NCBI GenBank assembly: GCA_002434305.1
Contig: DJJU01000002.1
Location: 1-58,246, forward strand
Reading direction: 5' to 3'
Source: Alicycliphilus sp. UBA6560
GTDB lineage: Bacteria; Pseudomonadota; Gammaproteobacteria; Burkholderiales; Burkholderiaceae_C
Length of the DNA: 58,246 nucleotides
Part shown: one piece after another, positions 34,036-42,598 of the stretch
Layout: each line of letters opens with the position of its first letter
Numbering within the stretch: the stretch's first letter is position 1
The notes under the pieces: model-generated
What the model was told of the DNA's origin: nothing
Databases searched by the model: none
What the model saw: the letters and a program-made list of their open reading frames with translations, nothing else
Translations under genes and position numbers: made by a program

Positions 34036-34961
34036 GGCTGGCTCTCCTTCGCGGCCGCTTCGGCCTCACGGTCCTGGCGCTCCATCTCGTCTTCCAGGTC
34101 CTTGGAGACTTCGTTGGGGCCCTTGGCGATGAAGTGGAACAGGCTGCCCACGGCGGCCGCGCCCAGGGCCAGCATGGCCAGGGGCTTGGCGGCGCCCTTC
34201 CAGAGGCTGACCATGGGGCTGATGCGCGGCGCGTCCGGCAGGCCCTGGTACAGCGACGGCTTGTCCGCGTGGTGCAGCACGTACATGACGTGCGTGCCGC
34301 CCACGCCGACCGGGTCGTACAGGCCGGCGTTGGCGTAGCCGCGCTCCTTCAGGTCGACGATGCGTTCGGACGCGTGGTCCTTCATCGCCTGCTTGGTGCC
34401 GAACACGATGGCGCCAGTGGGGCAGGTCTTGACGCACGCCGGCTCCTGGCCCCCGGCCACGCGGTCGGAGCACAAGGTGCACTTGTAGGCCTTGTTGTCC
34501 TTCTGCGAGATGCGCGGCACGTTGAACGGGCAGCCGGTCACGCAGTAGCCGCAGCCGATGCAGTGCTCCTCGTGGAAGTCCACGATGCCGTTGGTGTACT
34601 GCACGATGGCGCCGGGCGACGGGCAGGCCTTCAGGCAGCCCGGGTCCTCGCAGTGCATGCAGCCGTCCTTGCGGATCAGCCACTCCAGGTTGCCGGTCTG
34701 CTCGTTGTCGTATTCGGTGAAGCGCATCACCGTCCACGCATTGGGCGTCAGGTCCGTGGGGTTGTCGTAGGTGCCGTGCGTGGTGCCCGGCTCCTGGCGC
34801 AGGTCGTTCCATTCCATGCATGCCGCCTGGCAGGCCTTGCAGCCGATGCACTTGGAAACGTCGATCAGCTTGGCCACGTCGCCCGAGTGCGGGCTGCGCG
34901 CCTGCGGCGCGGGCGATGTGGTGGCCGACACGCGCTGGATGTCAAGGGATTGCAGTGCCAT
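34032..34961 (-). CDS. fdoH: Formate dehydrogenase iron-sulfur (beta) subunit
   Basis: The 309-aa protein has four [4Fe-4S] Cys clusters: CIGCKACQAAC, CMHCEDPGCLKACP, CIGCGYCVTGCP and CTLCSDRVAGG with CVKTCP. These form the electron wire from the molybdenum/tungsten site of the alpha subunit to the gamma haem. A C-terminal membrane helix (PLAMLALGAAAVGSLFHF) anchors it with most of the protein on the periplasmic side, as in E. coli FdnH. It starts 12 nt after the alpha-subunit stop codon and overlaps the gamma-subunit start. Confidence 0.95.
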   Translation of the reverse strand: MALQSLDIQRVSATTSPAPQARSPHSGDVAKLIDVSKCIGCKACQAACMEWNDLRQEPGTTHGTYDNPTDLTPNAWTVMRFTEYDNEQTGNLEWLIRKDGCMHCEDPGCLKACPSPGAIVQYTNGIVDFHEEHCIGCGYCVTGCPFNVPRISQKDNKAYKCTLCSDRVAGGQEPACVKTCPTGAIVFGTKQAMKDHASERIVDLKERGYANAGLYDPVGVGGTHVMYVLHHADKPSLYQGLPDAPRISPMVSLWKGAAKPLAMLALGAAAVGSLFHFIAKGPNEVSKDLEDEMERQDREAEAAAKESQP

Positions 34962-34973
34962 CTCGTGACTCCT

Positions 34974-37900
34974 TTAAGCCTTCTCGACCTTCACGAGGAA
35001 GGTCTTGAATTCCGGCGTGTTGGTGTTGCCGTCGCCCACGAAGGGGGTCAGGATGTTGGCCAGGTAGCCTGGCTTGGTCAGACCCTTGAAGCCCCAGTGG
35101 ATGGGGATGCCCACGTGGTGCACGGCCTTGCCCTCGATCTGCATGGCCTTGATGCGCTTGGTCACCACCGCCACTGCCTTGATGTGGCCGCGCTTGGAGC
35201 TGACCTTGACGCGGTCGCCCGCGACGATGCCCAGCTCCTTGGCCAGCGCCTCGCCGATCTCGACGAACTGCTCGGGCTGGGTGATGGCGTTGACCAGCGA
35301 GTGCTTGGTCCAGTAGTGGAAGTGCTCGGTCAGGCGGTAGGTCGTGCCCACGTGGGGGAAGTCCTGCGCCTTGCCAAAGGTGTCCCAGATGTTGTCGAAC
35401 ACCCGCGCGGCCGGCGAGGACGTGGCCTTGGGGTTGTCCGGGTACATCGGGTTGCGGCCGATGGGCGTGTCGAACGGCTCGTAGTGCGTGGGGAACGGCC
35501 CTTCGGCCAGGCCCTTGCGCGCAAAGAAGCGCGCCACGCCCTCCGGGTTCATCAGGAACGGGCCATTGCCGGTTTCGGGGGCGATGGCCGCGCCGGTGTC
35601 GGGCACGTCCGCGCCCACCCAGGCCTTGCCGTTCCATTCCACCAGCTTGCGCCGGGGGTTGAAGGGCTTGCCCTGCACGTCCGCCGAGGCGCGGTTGTAG
35701 AGCACGCGGCGGTTGGCAGGCCAGGCCCAGGCCCAGTTCAGCGTGTTGCCGATGCCGGTCGGGTCGGAGTTGTCGCGGCGCGACATCTGGTTGCCTGCCT
35801 GCGTCCAGCAGCCGGCATAGATCCAGCAGCCGCTGGCCGTGGTGCCATCGTCACGCAGCTCGGCAAAGCCGGCCACCTGCTGGCCCGCGGCGCGCAGCAC
35901 CTTGGTCGGGTCCTTGGGGTCCACCAAGTCCACCAGCGCGCGGCCGTTGTATTCCTTGGCGATCTCCTCGGAGGTCGGGTGCTGGGCCTGGGCGTACTTC
36001 CAGTCCAGGTTGACGATGGGGTCGGGGAAGGCGCCGCCGTCCTTTTGGTACAGCGCCTTCAGGTGCAGGTGCAGCCCGGCCATGATGGCCACGTCCGTGC
36101 GCGCCTCGCCCGGCGGCTCGGCGGCCTTCCAGTGCCACTGCAGCACGCGCGACGAGCTAACCACCGTGCCTTCTTCCTCGGCAAAGCAGGTCGTGGGCAG
36201 GCGGAAGACCTCCGTCTGCACGCTGGCCGTGTCGATGTCGTTGAACTCGCCGTGGTTCTTCCAGAACTCGGACGTCTCGGTGGCCAGCGGGTCCATGACG
36301 ACCAGGAACTTCAGCTTGGCCAGGCCGTCACGCACGCGGTGGCTGTTGGACAGCGCCGCGATCGGGTTGAAGCCCTGCGCGATGTAGCCGTTGACCTTGC
36401 CCTCGTTCATGAGCTGGAAGATCTGCAGCATGTCGTACTGCTTGTCGAGCTTGGGCAGGTAGTCGAAGGCCCAGTTGTTCTCGGCTGTGGCCGCCGCGCC
36501 GAAGAGCGACTTCATCAGGCTGACGTGGAACTTCGAGTAGTTCTGCCAGTAATTCATCTGGCCGGGACGCAGCGTCTTGGGCGTGCGCGCCTCCATGAAG
36601 GCGGCGTAGTCCTGCTCTTTTTCGTTGGGCAGGGTGAGGTAGCCCGGCATGCTGGACGACAGCAGCCCCAGGTCGGTCAGGCCCTGGATGTTGGAGTGCC
36701 CGCGCAGCGCGTTCATGCCGCCGCCGGCCACGCCGATGTTGCCGCACAGCAGCTGCACCATGGCCGCGCAGCGCAGGATCTGCGAGCCGATGGAGTGCTG
36801 CGTCCAGCCCAGCGCGTACATGATGGTCGCGGCGCGGCCCGGCACGGCGGTGGAGGCGAACTTCTCGCACACGTGCAGGAACTTGTCCTTGGGCGTGCCG
36901 CAGACGCTCTCCACCTTCTCGGGCGTGTAGCTCTCGTAGTGCTTCTTCATGAGCTGGTACACGCAGCGCGGATGCTGCAGCGTGGGGTCGGTCTTCACAT
37001 AACCGTCCTCACCAAGCTCGTAGTCCCAGCTCTTCTTGTCGTAGGTGCGCTTTTGCTCGTCGTAGCCCGAGAAGATGCCGTCCACGAACTGGTAGTCATC
37101 GCGCACGATGAAGCTGAAGTCCGTGTAGTTGTGCACGTACTCGTGGTGGATCTTGTCGTTGGACAACAGGTAATTGATGATCCCGCCCAGGAAGACGATG
37201 TCGCTGCCCGAGCGGATCGGGGCATAGAAATCGGCGACCGAGGCCGAGCGGTTGAAGCGCGGGTCCACCACCATGAAGTGCGCCTTGTTGTGCGCCTTGG
37301 CTTCGGTGACCCACTTAAAACCGCACGGGTGTGCTTCGGCGGCATTGCCGCCCATGATCAAAATAACGTCCGCATTCTTGATGTCGACCCAATGGTTCGT
37401 CATCGCTCCACGGCCAAACGTCGGGGCAAGACCTGCCACCGTCGGGCCGTGTCAAACACGTGCCTGGTTGTCGAATGCGAGGATGCCCCAGGAGCGGGCA
37501 ACCTTATAGGTCATGTAGCCGGCCTCGTTGCTGGAGGCCGAGGCCGCCAGCATGCCGGTGGTCAGCCAGCGGTTGACGGTCAGCCCGTCATCCGTCTTGG
37601 CCTGGAAGTTGGCGTCGCGGTCGTCCTTGAGCAGCTTGGCGATGCGGTTCAGCGCATCGTCCCAGGACAGGCGCTTCCACTCGTTGCTGCCCGGCGCGCG
37701 GTACTCGGGGTACAGCAGCCGGTTGGGGCTGTTGATGAAGTCCAGCAGACCGGCGCCCTTGGGGCACAGCGTGCCGCGGTTGACCGGGTGGTCCGGGTCG
37801 CCTTCGACGTGGATGACCGAGCTCCTGACGTTCTTGCCGCCGTCGCCCAGCGAATACATGAGCAGGCCGCAGCCAACGGAGCAATAAGTGCAGGTCTGGC

Positions 37901-38039
37901 GGGTGACCGTGGCGGCGGCCAGTTTGTACTGGCGTACCTCGGCAAGCGCGGTCGCGGGCGAAAAGCCCATGGCGACCAGGCTGGAGCCCACCAGGCCTGC
38001 CCCGCTCACGCGGAAGAAGTGCCGGCGGTTCATGTCCAT
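34974..38039 (-). CDS. fdoG: Formate dehydrogenase alpha subunit, selenocysteine-containing
   Basis: This is the molybdopterin catalytic subunit of an FDH-N/O-type respiratory formate dehydrogenase, 1021 aa when the in-frame UGA at 37454-37452 is read as selenocysteine (residue 196, same position as E. coli FdnG). Standard annotation would split it at that codon. The N-terminus has a Tat signal (NRRHFFRVSG, then ATALA), and a [4Fe-4S] motif CTYCSVGCGLL follows. Around Sec the sequence reads ARV-U-HGPTVAGLAPTFG. AGGAGG precedes the ATG by 7 nt. It leads the minus-strand fdh-sel operon. Whether FdoG- or FdnG-like cannot be settled. Confidence 0.96.
37422..37454 (-). promoter_or_regulatory. UGA(Sec) codon and bSECIS hairpin of the FDH alpha gene
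   Basis: The UGA occupies 37454-37452. Downstream, on the minus strand, CGGTGGCA and TGCCCCG pair (37441-37422) with one bulged U, leaving the apical loop GGTCT at 37433-37429. The loop starts 18 nt after the UGA. Loop sequence, bulged U and spacing equal those of the E. coli fdhF/fdnG SECIS recognised by SelB. Confidence 0.93.
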
Positions 38040-38261
38040 GATGGAACCTCCTGTCGTGGGGAAATCTGTCGTGTTGTCGTGCCATCTTCCCCGCTAACGG
38101 CGCAAAGCCGGTGCGGGTTAGCACTTAGTCCTGGGAGCGAGGGGGCGGCGGGCTTGCCCTGCATCAACCATCATAGTGCCGTGGTCTATTTCCCAGTGGG
38201 GCGCTGGGGCGGCCGCAGGCGGCCCCGCAGGGCGGTGGCGGCGGCTGGTATCGTGCGGACC

Positions 38262-39113
38262 ATGTCCGCGATCGAGTTTCTTGCCGCAGCGCCCGTGCCG
38301 CCCGCTGCCGCCACCGCCGCCGCGCTGCACCCCCTGCTGGCACAGCAGTGGCGTGCCGGCGGCGCCGCCGTGCAGGCGGTGGAGGTGGCCGCCGAGGTGC
38401 CGATCGCGCTGGTCTTCAACGGCATCTCGCACGCCGTGATGATGGCCACGCCGCTGGACGTGGCGGAGTTCGCGGTGGGCTTTGCGCTCAGCGAAGGCGT
38501 GGTGGAGCAGGCGCACGAGTGCCGCGACGTGCAGGTGCACACGCACGCCGAGGGCACGCCGGAGGAAAGCCGCGCCGTGCACATCGAGATCCCGCCGCGC
38601 CACTTCATGCGCCTGAAGGAGCGCCGCCGCGCCCTGGTGGGGCGCACCGGCTGCGGCGTCTGCGGCATCGACAGCCTGCAGGCGCTAGACCTGCGGCCCG
38701 AGCCCGTGCCCGCCCCGGCCTGGCGCGACGCGCTGGATGCGCAGACCGTGCTGCGTCCCTTCGGCGACCTGCCCGGGCGCCAGCCGCTCAACGCCCGTGC
38801 CGGCTCGCTGCATGCCGCCGGCTGGGCCACGCCCCAGGGCGAGCTGACCGAGGTGCTGGAAGACGTGGGCCGGCACAACGCGCTGGACAAGCTGTTTGGC
38901 CGCCTGGCGTTGACCGGGCGCCTGGGCGAGCCGGGCTTCGTCGTCATGACCAGCCGCACCAGCTACGAACTGGTGCGCAAGTGCGCGCGCCTGGGCGTGC
39001 CGGCCTTTGCCACCATCTCCGCGCCCACCACGCTGGCGCTGCAGCTGGCGCGCGAGTCCGGCATGCACCTGTGGGGCCTGTGCCGCCCGCCCACGGCGCT
39101 GCGCTATGTATGA
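38262..39113 (+). CDS. fdhD: Formate dehydrogenase sulfurtransferase FdhD
   Basis: FdhD transfers sulfur from IscS to the molybdenum cofactor before its insertion into formate dehydrogenase. The 283-aa protein has the family's VPIALVFNGISHAVMMATP, the sulfur-relay pair C131/C134 in GRTGCGVCGI, and ELTEVLEDVGRHNALDKL with VVMTSRTSYELVRKCARLG. ATG 38262 is chosen; a vastly longer open frame upstream is antisense to the fdh genes. It is divergent from the FDH alpha gene with 222 bp between starts, so the locus probably shares a control region. Confidence 0.95.
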   Translation: MSAIEFLAAAPVPPAAATAAALHPLLAQQWRAGGAAVQAVEVAAEVPIALVFNGISHAVMMATPLDVAEFAVGFALSEGVVEQAHECRDVQVHTHAEGTPEESRAVHIEIPPRHFMRLKERRRALVGRTGCGVCGIDSLQALDLRPEPVPAPAWRDALDAQTVLRPFGDLPGRQPLNARAGSLHAAGWATPQGELTEVLEDVGRHNALDKLFGRLALTGRLGEPGFVVMTSRTSYELVRKCARLGVPAFATISAPTTLALQLARESGMHLWGLCRPPTALRYV

Positions 39114-39173
39114 AGCGCCCCGGGGCCCGTCGCGGCGGCCCGGGCCCGGCGCGCAGCGCCGCGCATGACTATT

Positions 39174-39220
39174 ATTTTCATAGCAGCTTGCGCTTGACTG
39201 GCAAGCGCTGGAGGTCGAAA
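39174..39220 (+). repeat. Dispersed palindromic repeat, copy 8, upstream of the FtsX-like gene
   Basis: CATAGCAGCTTGCGCTTGAC and CAAGCGCTGGAGGTCGA match the family. The GGAGG at 39210-39214 precedes the ATG at 39226 by 11 nt and is the only visible Shine-Dalgarno. Confidence 0.75.
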
Positions 39221-39225
39221 ACACC

Positions 39226-41745
39226 ATGAAACCCTCCTCCCTCACCCTGGCCTGGCGCGCGCTGTGGCGCGACCTGCGCGCGGGCGAGCTGCGCCTGCTG
39301 ATGGTGGCCGTCACGCTGGCCGTGGCGGCGTTGACCTCCGTGGGCTTCTTCGCCGACCGGCTGCAGGGCGGCCTGGCGCGCGACGCGCTGCAGCTGCTGG
39401 GCGGCGACGTGGTCGTGGCCAGCGACAACCCCACGCCGCCGGCCTTCGCCGAGCAGGCCCGGGCGCTGGGCCTGGCCAGTGCCACCACGCTGAGCTTTCC
39501 AACCATGGCCCGCGCCAGCGACGCTCAGGGCGGCGCCAGCCGGCTGGTGGCCCTGAAAAGCGTGGAGCCCGGCTACCCGCTACGCGGACGGTTGCAGGTG
39601 GCGCCCGCCGCCGGGGCGCCCGGCCAGCCCACCCGGGAGATTCCCGCGCCCGGCCAGGCCTGGGTGGACGGCCCGCTGCTGGCCGCCCTGGGCCTGCAGG
39701 TGGGCGACGCGCTGCTGCTGGGCGATGCGCGCCTGGCGATCGCCCGCGTCATCACGCTGGAGCCCGACCGCGGCGCCGGCTTCATGGCCTTTGCGCCGCG
39801 CGTCATGGTCAACGCGCAGGACCTGCCGGCTACCGGCCTGGTGCAGCCGGCCAGCCGCATCACCTGGCGCTTCGCCGTGGCCGGCGAGCCGCGCGCCGCG
39901 CGGCGCTACGCCGACTGGGCCGCGCAGGAGGCGGCGAAGGAGGGCGTGCGCGGCGTGCGCGTGGAGTCCATCGACAGCGGCCAGCCCGAGATGCGCCAGA
40001 CGCTGGAGCGGGCGCAGAAATTCCTCAACCTGGTGGCCCTGCTGGCGGCGCTGCTGTCGGCCGTGGCGGTGGCGCTGGCGGCGCGCGCCTTCGCCGCCCG
40101 GCACCTGGACAGCGCCGCGCTGTTGCGCGTGCTGGGCCTGCCCCAGCGCAGCATCGCCCTGGCCTATGCGCTGGAGTTCCTGGCCGTGGGCCTGGCCGCC
40201 AGCACTGTGGGCGTGGCCCTGGGCTTTGCCGTGCACCACGTCTTCGTGCAGCTGCTGGCCGGCCTGGTGGCGGCCGACCTGCCCGCCGCCACCGCCTGGC
40301 CGGCGGCCGTGGGCCTGGGCGTGGGCCTGGCGCTGATGCTGGCCTTCGGCCTGCCGCCGCTGCTGCAGCTGGCGCAGGTACCGCCGCTGCGCGTGCTGCG
40401 CCGCGACCTGGCCGGGCCGCGCCCCGCGTCCCTGGCCGTGCTGGCGGCGGGGCTGGCCGGTTTCGGCCTGCTGCTGCTGGCCGTGGCCCGCGACGTGAAA
40501 CTGGGCGCCATCGCCCTGGGCGGCTTTGCCGGCGCCGTGCTGCTGTTCGCGCTGCTGGCCTGGGTGGCCGTGCGGCTGCTGGCGCGCCTGGTGCCCGAGG
40601 CCACGGCGCCGCGCTGGCTGGTGCTGGCCACGCGCCAAATCGCCGCCCGCCCGGCCTATGCCGTGGTGCAGGTCAGCAGCCTGGCCGTGGGGCTGCTGGC
40701 CCTGGTGCTGCTGGTGCTGCTGCGCACCGACCTGATCGCCAGCTGGCAGCGCGCCACGCCGGCGCAGGCGCCCGACCGCTTCGTCATCAACATCCTGCCC
40801 GAGCAGGCGCAGGATTTTCGCGCCCGCCTGGCCGCCGCCGGCGTGGCCGACTACGACTGGTACCCCATGTTCCGCGGCCGCCTGGTGGCCATCAACGGGC
40901 GCGAGGTGCACCTGGCGGATTACCAGGATGAGCGCGCCCGCCGCCTGGTGGACCGCGAGTTCAACCTCTCGCACAGCGCCCAGGCGCCGACGCACAACCG
41001 CATCAGCGCCGGCCGCTGGACGCCGGACGAAGCGGGCGCCATCAGCGTGGAGGAGGGCATCGCCCAGACCCTGGGCCTGCGGCTGGGCGACGTGCTGCGC
41101 TTTGACATCGGCGGCGTGGCCAGTGAGGCGCGCATCACCAGCCTGCGCCATGTGGACTGGGGCTCCATGCGCGCCAACTTCTTCGTCATGTATCCGCTGG
41201 CCGCGATGCCCGATGTGCCGCTGACCTACCTGGCGGCCTTCCGCGCGCCGCAGGATGCGCAGTTCGACAACAGCCTGGTGCACGACTTCCCCAACATCAC
41301 CAGCGTGGACATGGGCGCCACGCTGGCGCAGGTGCAGGGCGTGCTGGCGCAGGTCATCCGCGCGGTGGAATTTCTCTTCGTCTTCACGCTGGCGGCCGGG
41401 CTGGTGGTGCTGTTCGCCGCCGTCACCGCCACGCGCGAGGAGCGCGCGCGCGAGTTCGCCATCATGCGCGCCCTGGGCGCCCAGGGCCGGCTGCTGCGCC
41501 AGGTGCAGCGCGCCGAGCTGGCCGGCGTGGGCCTGCTGGCCGGCCTGCTGGCCAGCAGCGTGGCCGTGGCCATGGCCTGGCTGCTGGCGCGCTACGTGTT
41601 CGACTTCGCCTGGGGCGCGCCGCTGTGGGTGCCGGCCGCGGGTGCACTGGCCGGCGCGCTGCTGGCCCTGGCCGCGGGCTGGTGGGGCCTGCGCGAGGTG
41701 CTGCGCCGGCCGGTGGTGCAGACGCTGCGCCAGGCGGCCTCTTGA
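39226..41745 (+). CDS. FtsX/YbbP-family ABC transporter permease
   Basis: The 839-aa inner-membrane protein has the two-part FtsX (MacB-like) layout: an N-terminal helix (about 22-45), a periplasmic domain (about 50-250), a core of helices (about 260-300, 310-420), a second periplasmic domain (about 500-690), and a final FtsX domain with FVFTLAAGLVVLFAAVTATREERAREFAIMRALGA. This matches E. coli YbbP, which with the ATPase YbbA forms a complex of uncertain substrate, possibly lipoprotein- or lipid-related. No ATPase gene is adjacent, so the partner is elsewhere. Its ribosome-binding site is within a repeat. Confidence 0.88.
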   Translation: MKPSSLTLAWRALWRDLRAGELRLLMVAVTLAVAALTSVGFFADRLQGGLARDALQLLGGDVVVASDNPTPPAFAEQARALGLASATTLSFPTMARASDAQGGASRLVALKSVEPGYPLRGRLQVAPAAGAPGQPTREIPAPGQAWVDGPLLAALGLQVGDALLLGDARLAIARVITLEPDRGAGFMAFAPRVMVNAQDLPATGLVQPASRITWRFAVAGEPRAARRYADWAAQEAAKEGVRGVRVESIDSGQPEMRQTLERAQKFLNLVALLAALLSAVAVALAARAFAARHLDSAALLRVLGLPQRSIALAYALEFLAVGLAASTVGVALGFAVHHVFVQLLAGLVAADLPAATAWPAAVGLGVGLALMLAFGLPPLLQLAQVPPLRVLRRDLAGPRPASLAVLAAGLAGFGLLLLAVARDVKLGAIALGGFAGAVLLFALLAWVAVRLLARLVPEATAPRWLVLATRQIAARPAYAVVQVSSLAVGLLALVLLVLLRTDLIASWQRATPAQAPDRFVINILPEQAQDFRARLAAAGVADYDWYPMFRGRLVAINGREVHLADYQDERARRLVDREFNLSHSAQAPTHNRISAGRWTPDEAGAISVEEGIAQTLGLRLGDVLRFDIGGVASEARITSLRHVDWGSMRANFFVMYPLAAMPDVPLTYLAAFRAPQDAQFDNSLVHDFPNITSVDMGATLAQVQGVLAQVIRAVEFLFVFTLAAGLVVLFAAVTATREERAREFAIMRALGAQGRLLRQVQRAELAGVGLLAGLLASSVAVAMAWLLARYVFDFAWGAPLWVPAAGALAGALLALAAGWWGLREVLRRPVVQTLRQAAS

Positions 41746-41754
41746 AACTCACTT

Positions 41755-41793
41755 ATTGATAGCTGTCAGCGCTTGTTTGGCGCGGTTTTGAAC
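41755..41793 (+). repeat. Dispersed palindromic repeat, copy 9
   Basis: ATTGATAGCTGTCAGCGCTTG is followed by a degenerate right half, GGCGCGGTTTTGA. It lies between the FtsX-like gene and the 81-aa ORF. Confidence 0.65.
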
Positions 41794-41816
41794 CACTTTT
41801 CATTCATATTTTTACC

Positions 41817-42062
41817 ATGACCGAATCGCCTGCCATCCCGTGGACACCCGACTGGTCCCAGGCGCCCGAGGGCTGGGACTGGCTGGCCCGGGACGCCGAC
41901 GGCAAGTGGTACTGGTACCGCACCGAGCCGCAGCTGGGCTGGGCCGGCGGCGTCTGGCGCTCCAACTCGCGCAACCAGCAGTACGCCGGCCAGGGCGTGC
42001 CGGACGACGAGGGTTGGGCCGATTCCCTGCAAACGCGGCCTTCCTACAATCCGCCGCCATGA
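41817..42062 (+). CDS. Small hypothetical protein upstream of trHb
   Basis: The 81-aa product is soluble and strikingly rich in Trp, Tyr and Gly (WDWLARDADGKWYWYRT, LGWAGGVWRS). It resembles no domain that I can name. Its stop overlaps the truncated-haemoglobin start by 4 nt (ATGA), so it is translated together with that gene and may assist it, for example in haem or redox chemistry; that is inference. The length and Trp-rich composition argue for a real gene, and an upstream repeat forms its leader. No ribosome-binding site is clear. Confidence 0.7.
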   Translation: MTESPAIPWTPDWSQAPEGWDWLARDADGKWYWYRTEPQLGWAGGVWRSNSRNQQYAGQGVPDDEGWADSLQTRPSYNPPP

Positions 42063-42460
42063 CGGACCCGGCAGCCCCACCCACCACCCCCTTTGAATGG
42101 ATAGGCGGCGAGACCGCCGTGCGCACGCTGGTGGACCGCTTCTACGACCTGATGGACCTGGAGCCCGGCTACGCCGAGCTGCGCGCCGCGCACGGCAGCA
42201 CGCTGGCCGATGCGCGCGACAAGCTGTTTTGGTTCCTGTGCGGCTGGCTGGGCGGGCCCGACCATTACCAGAGCCGCTTCGGCCACCCGCGCTTGCGCGC
42301 GCGCCACATGCCGTTTTCCATCGGCATCCTGGAGCGGGACCAGTGGGTCGCCTGCATGGACCAGGCCATGGGCGAGGTGGGTGTGCCCGACGACCTGCGC
42401 GCGCGCCTGAACGAGAGCTTCATGGGCACGGCCGACTGGATGCGCAACCGCGGCGGTTGA
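42059..42460 (+). CDS. Group II truncated haemoglobin
   Basis: The 133-aa protein matches group II truncated haemoglobins: Tyr at B10 (Y29 in DRFYDLM), proximal His F8 (H83 in RARHMPF), Trp G8 (W96 in DQWVACM), and the GGP-HYQSRFGHPRL loop. These bind O2, CO or NO with high affinity and are linked to NO detoxification or oxygen chemistry. It is coupled to the preceding 81-aa ORF by a 4-nt overlap. Confidence 0.93.
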   Translation: MTDPAAPPTTPFEWIGGETAVRTLVDRFYDLMDLEPGYAELRAAHGSTLADARDKLFWFLCGWLGGPDHYQSRFGHPRLRARHMPFSIGILERDQWVACMDQAMGEVGVPDDLRARLNESFMGTADWMRNRGG

Positions 42461-42513
42461 AATAGCTATTGATTCAATAGCTATTGGCGCTTGTGGCAAG
42501 CGCGGTGAAGACG
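42461..42513 (+). repeat. Dispersed palindromic repeat, copy 10
   Basis: AATAGCTATTGATTCAATAG and CTATTGGCGCTTGTGGCAAG form a nested palindrome; GCGCTTG/CAAGCGC is the family core. It lies directly behind the trHb stop codon. Confidence 0.75.
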
Positions 42514-42598
42514 GATGCGACATGCGGACCCGCGGCGTCACATGCCTGTCAAACCCGCCCCACAGACTCTGGCGTTTTATCCACCACCAGGGTCTTCC

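Noticed and set aside
37440..37452. Frameshift or nonsense mutation splitting the FDH alpha gene
   Set aside because: The break is one in-frame UGA at the exact Sec position with a proper SECIS behind it, and selA, selB and selC are in the same locus.
34134..39113. A 1659-codon open frame on the plus strand across the FDH genes
   Set aside because: It is antisense to clear fdoI, fdoH and fdoG genes; long empty frames are expected opposite GC-rich codon-biased genes. Only its last 284 codons (fdhD) are real.
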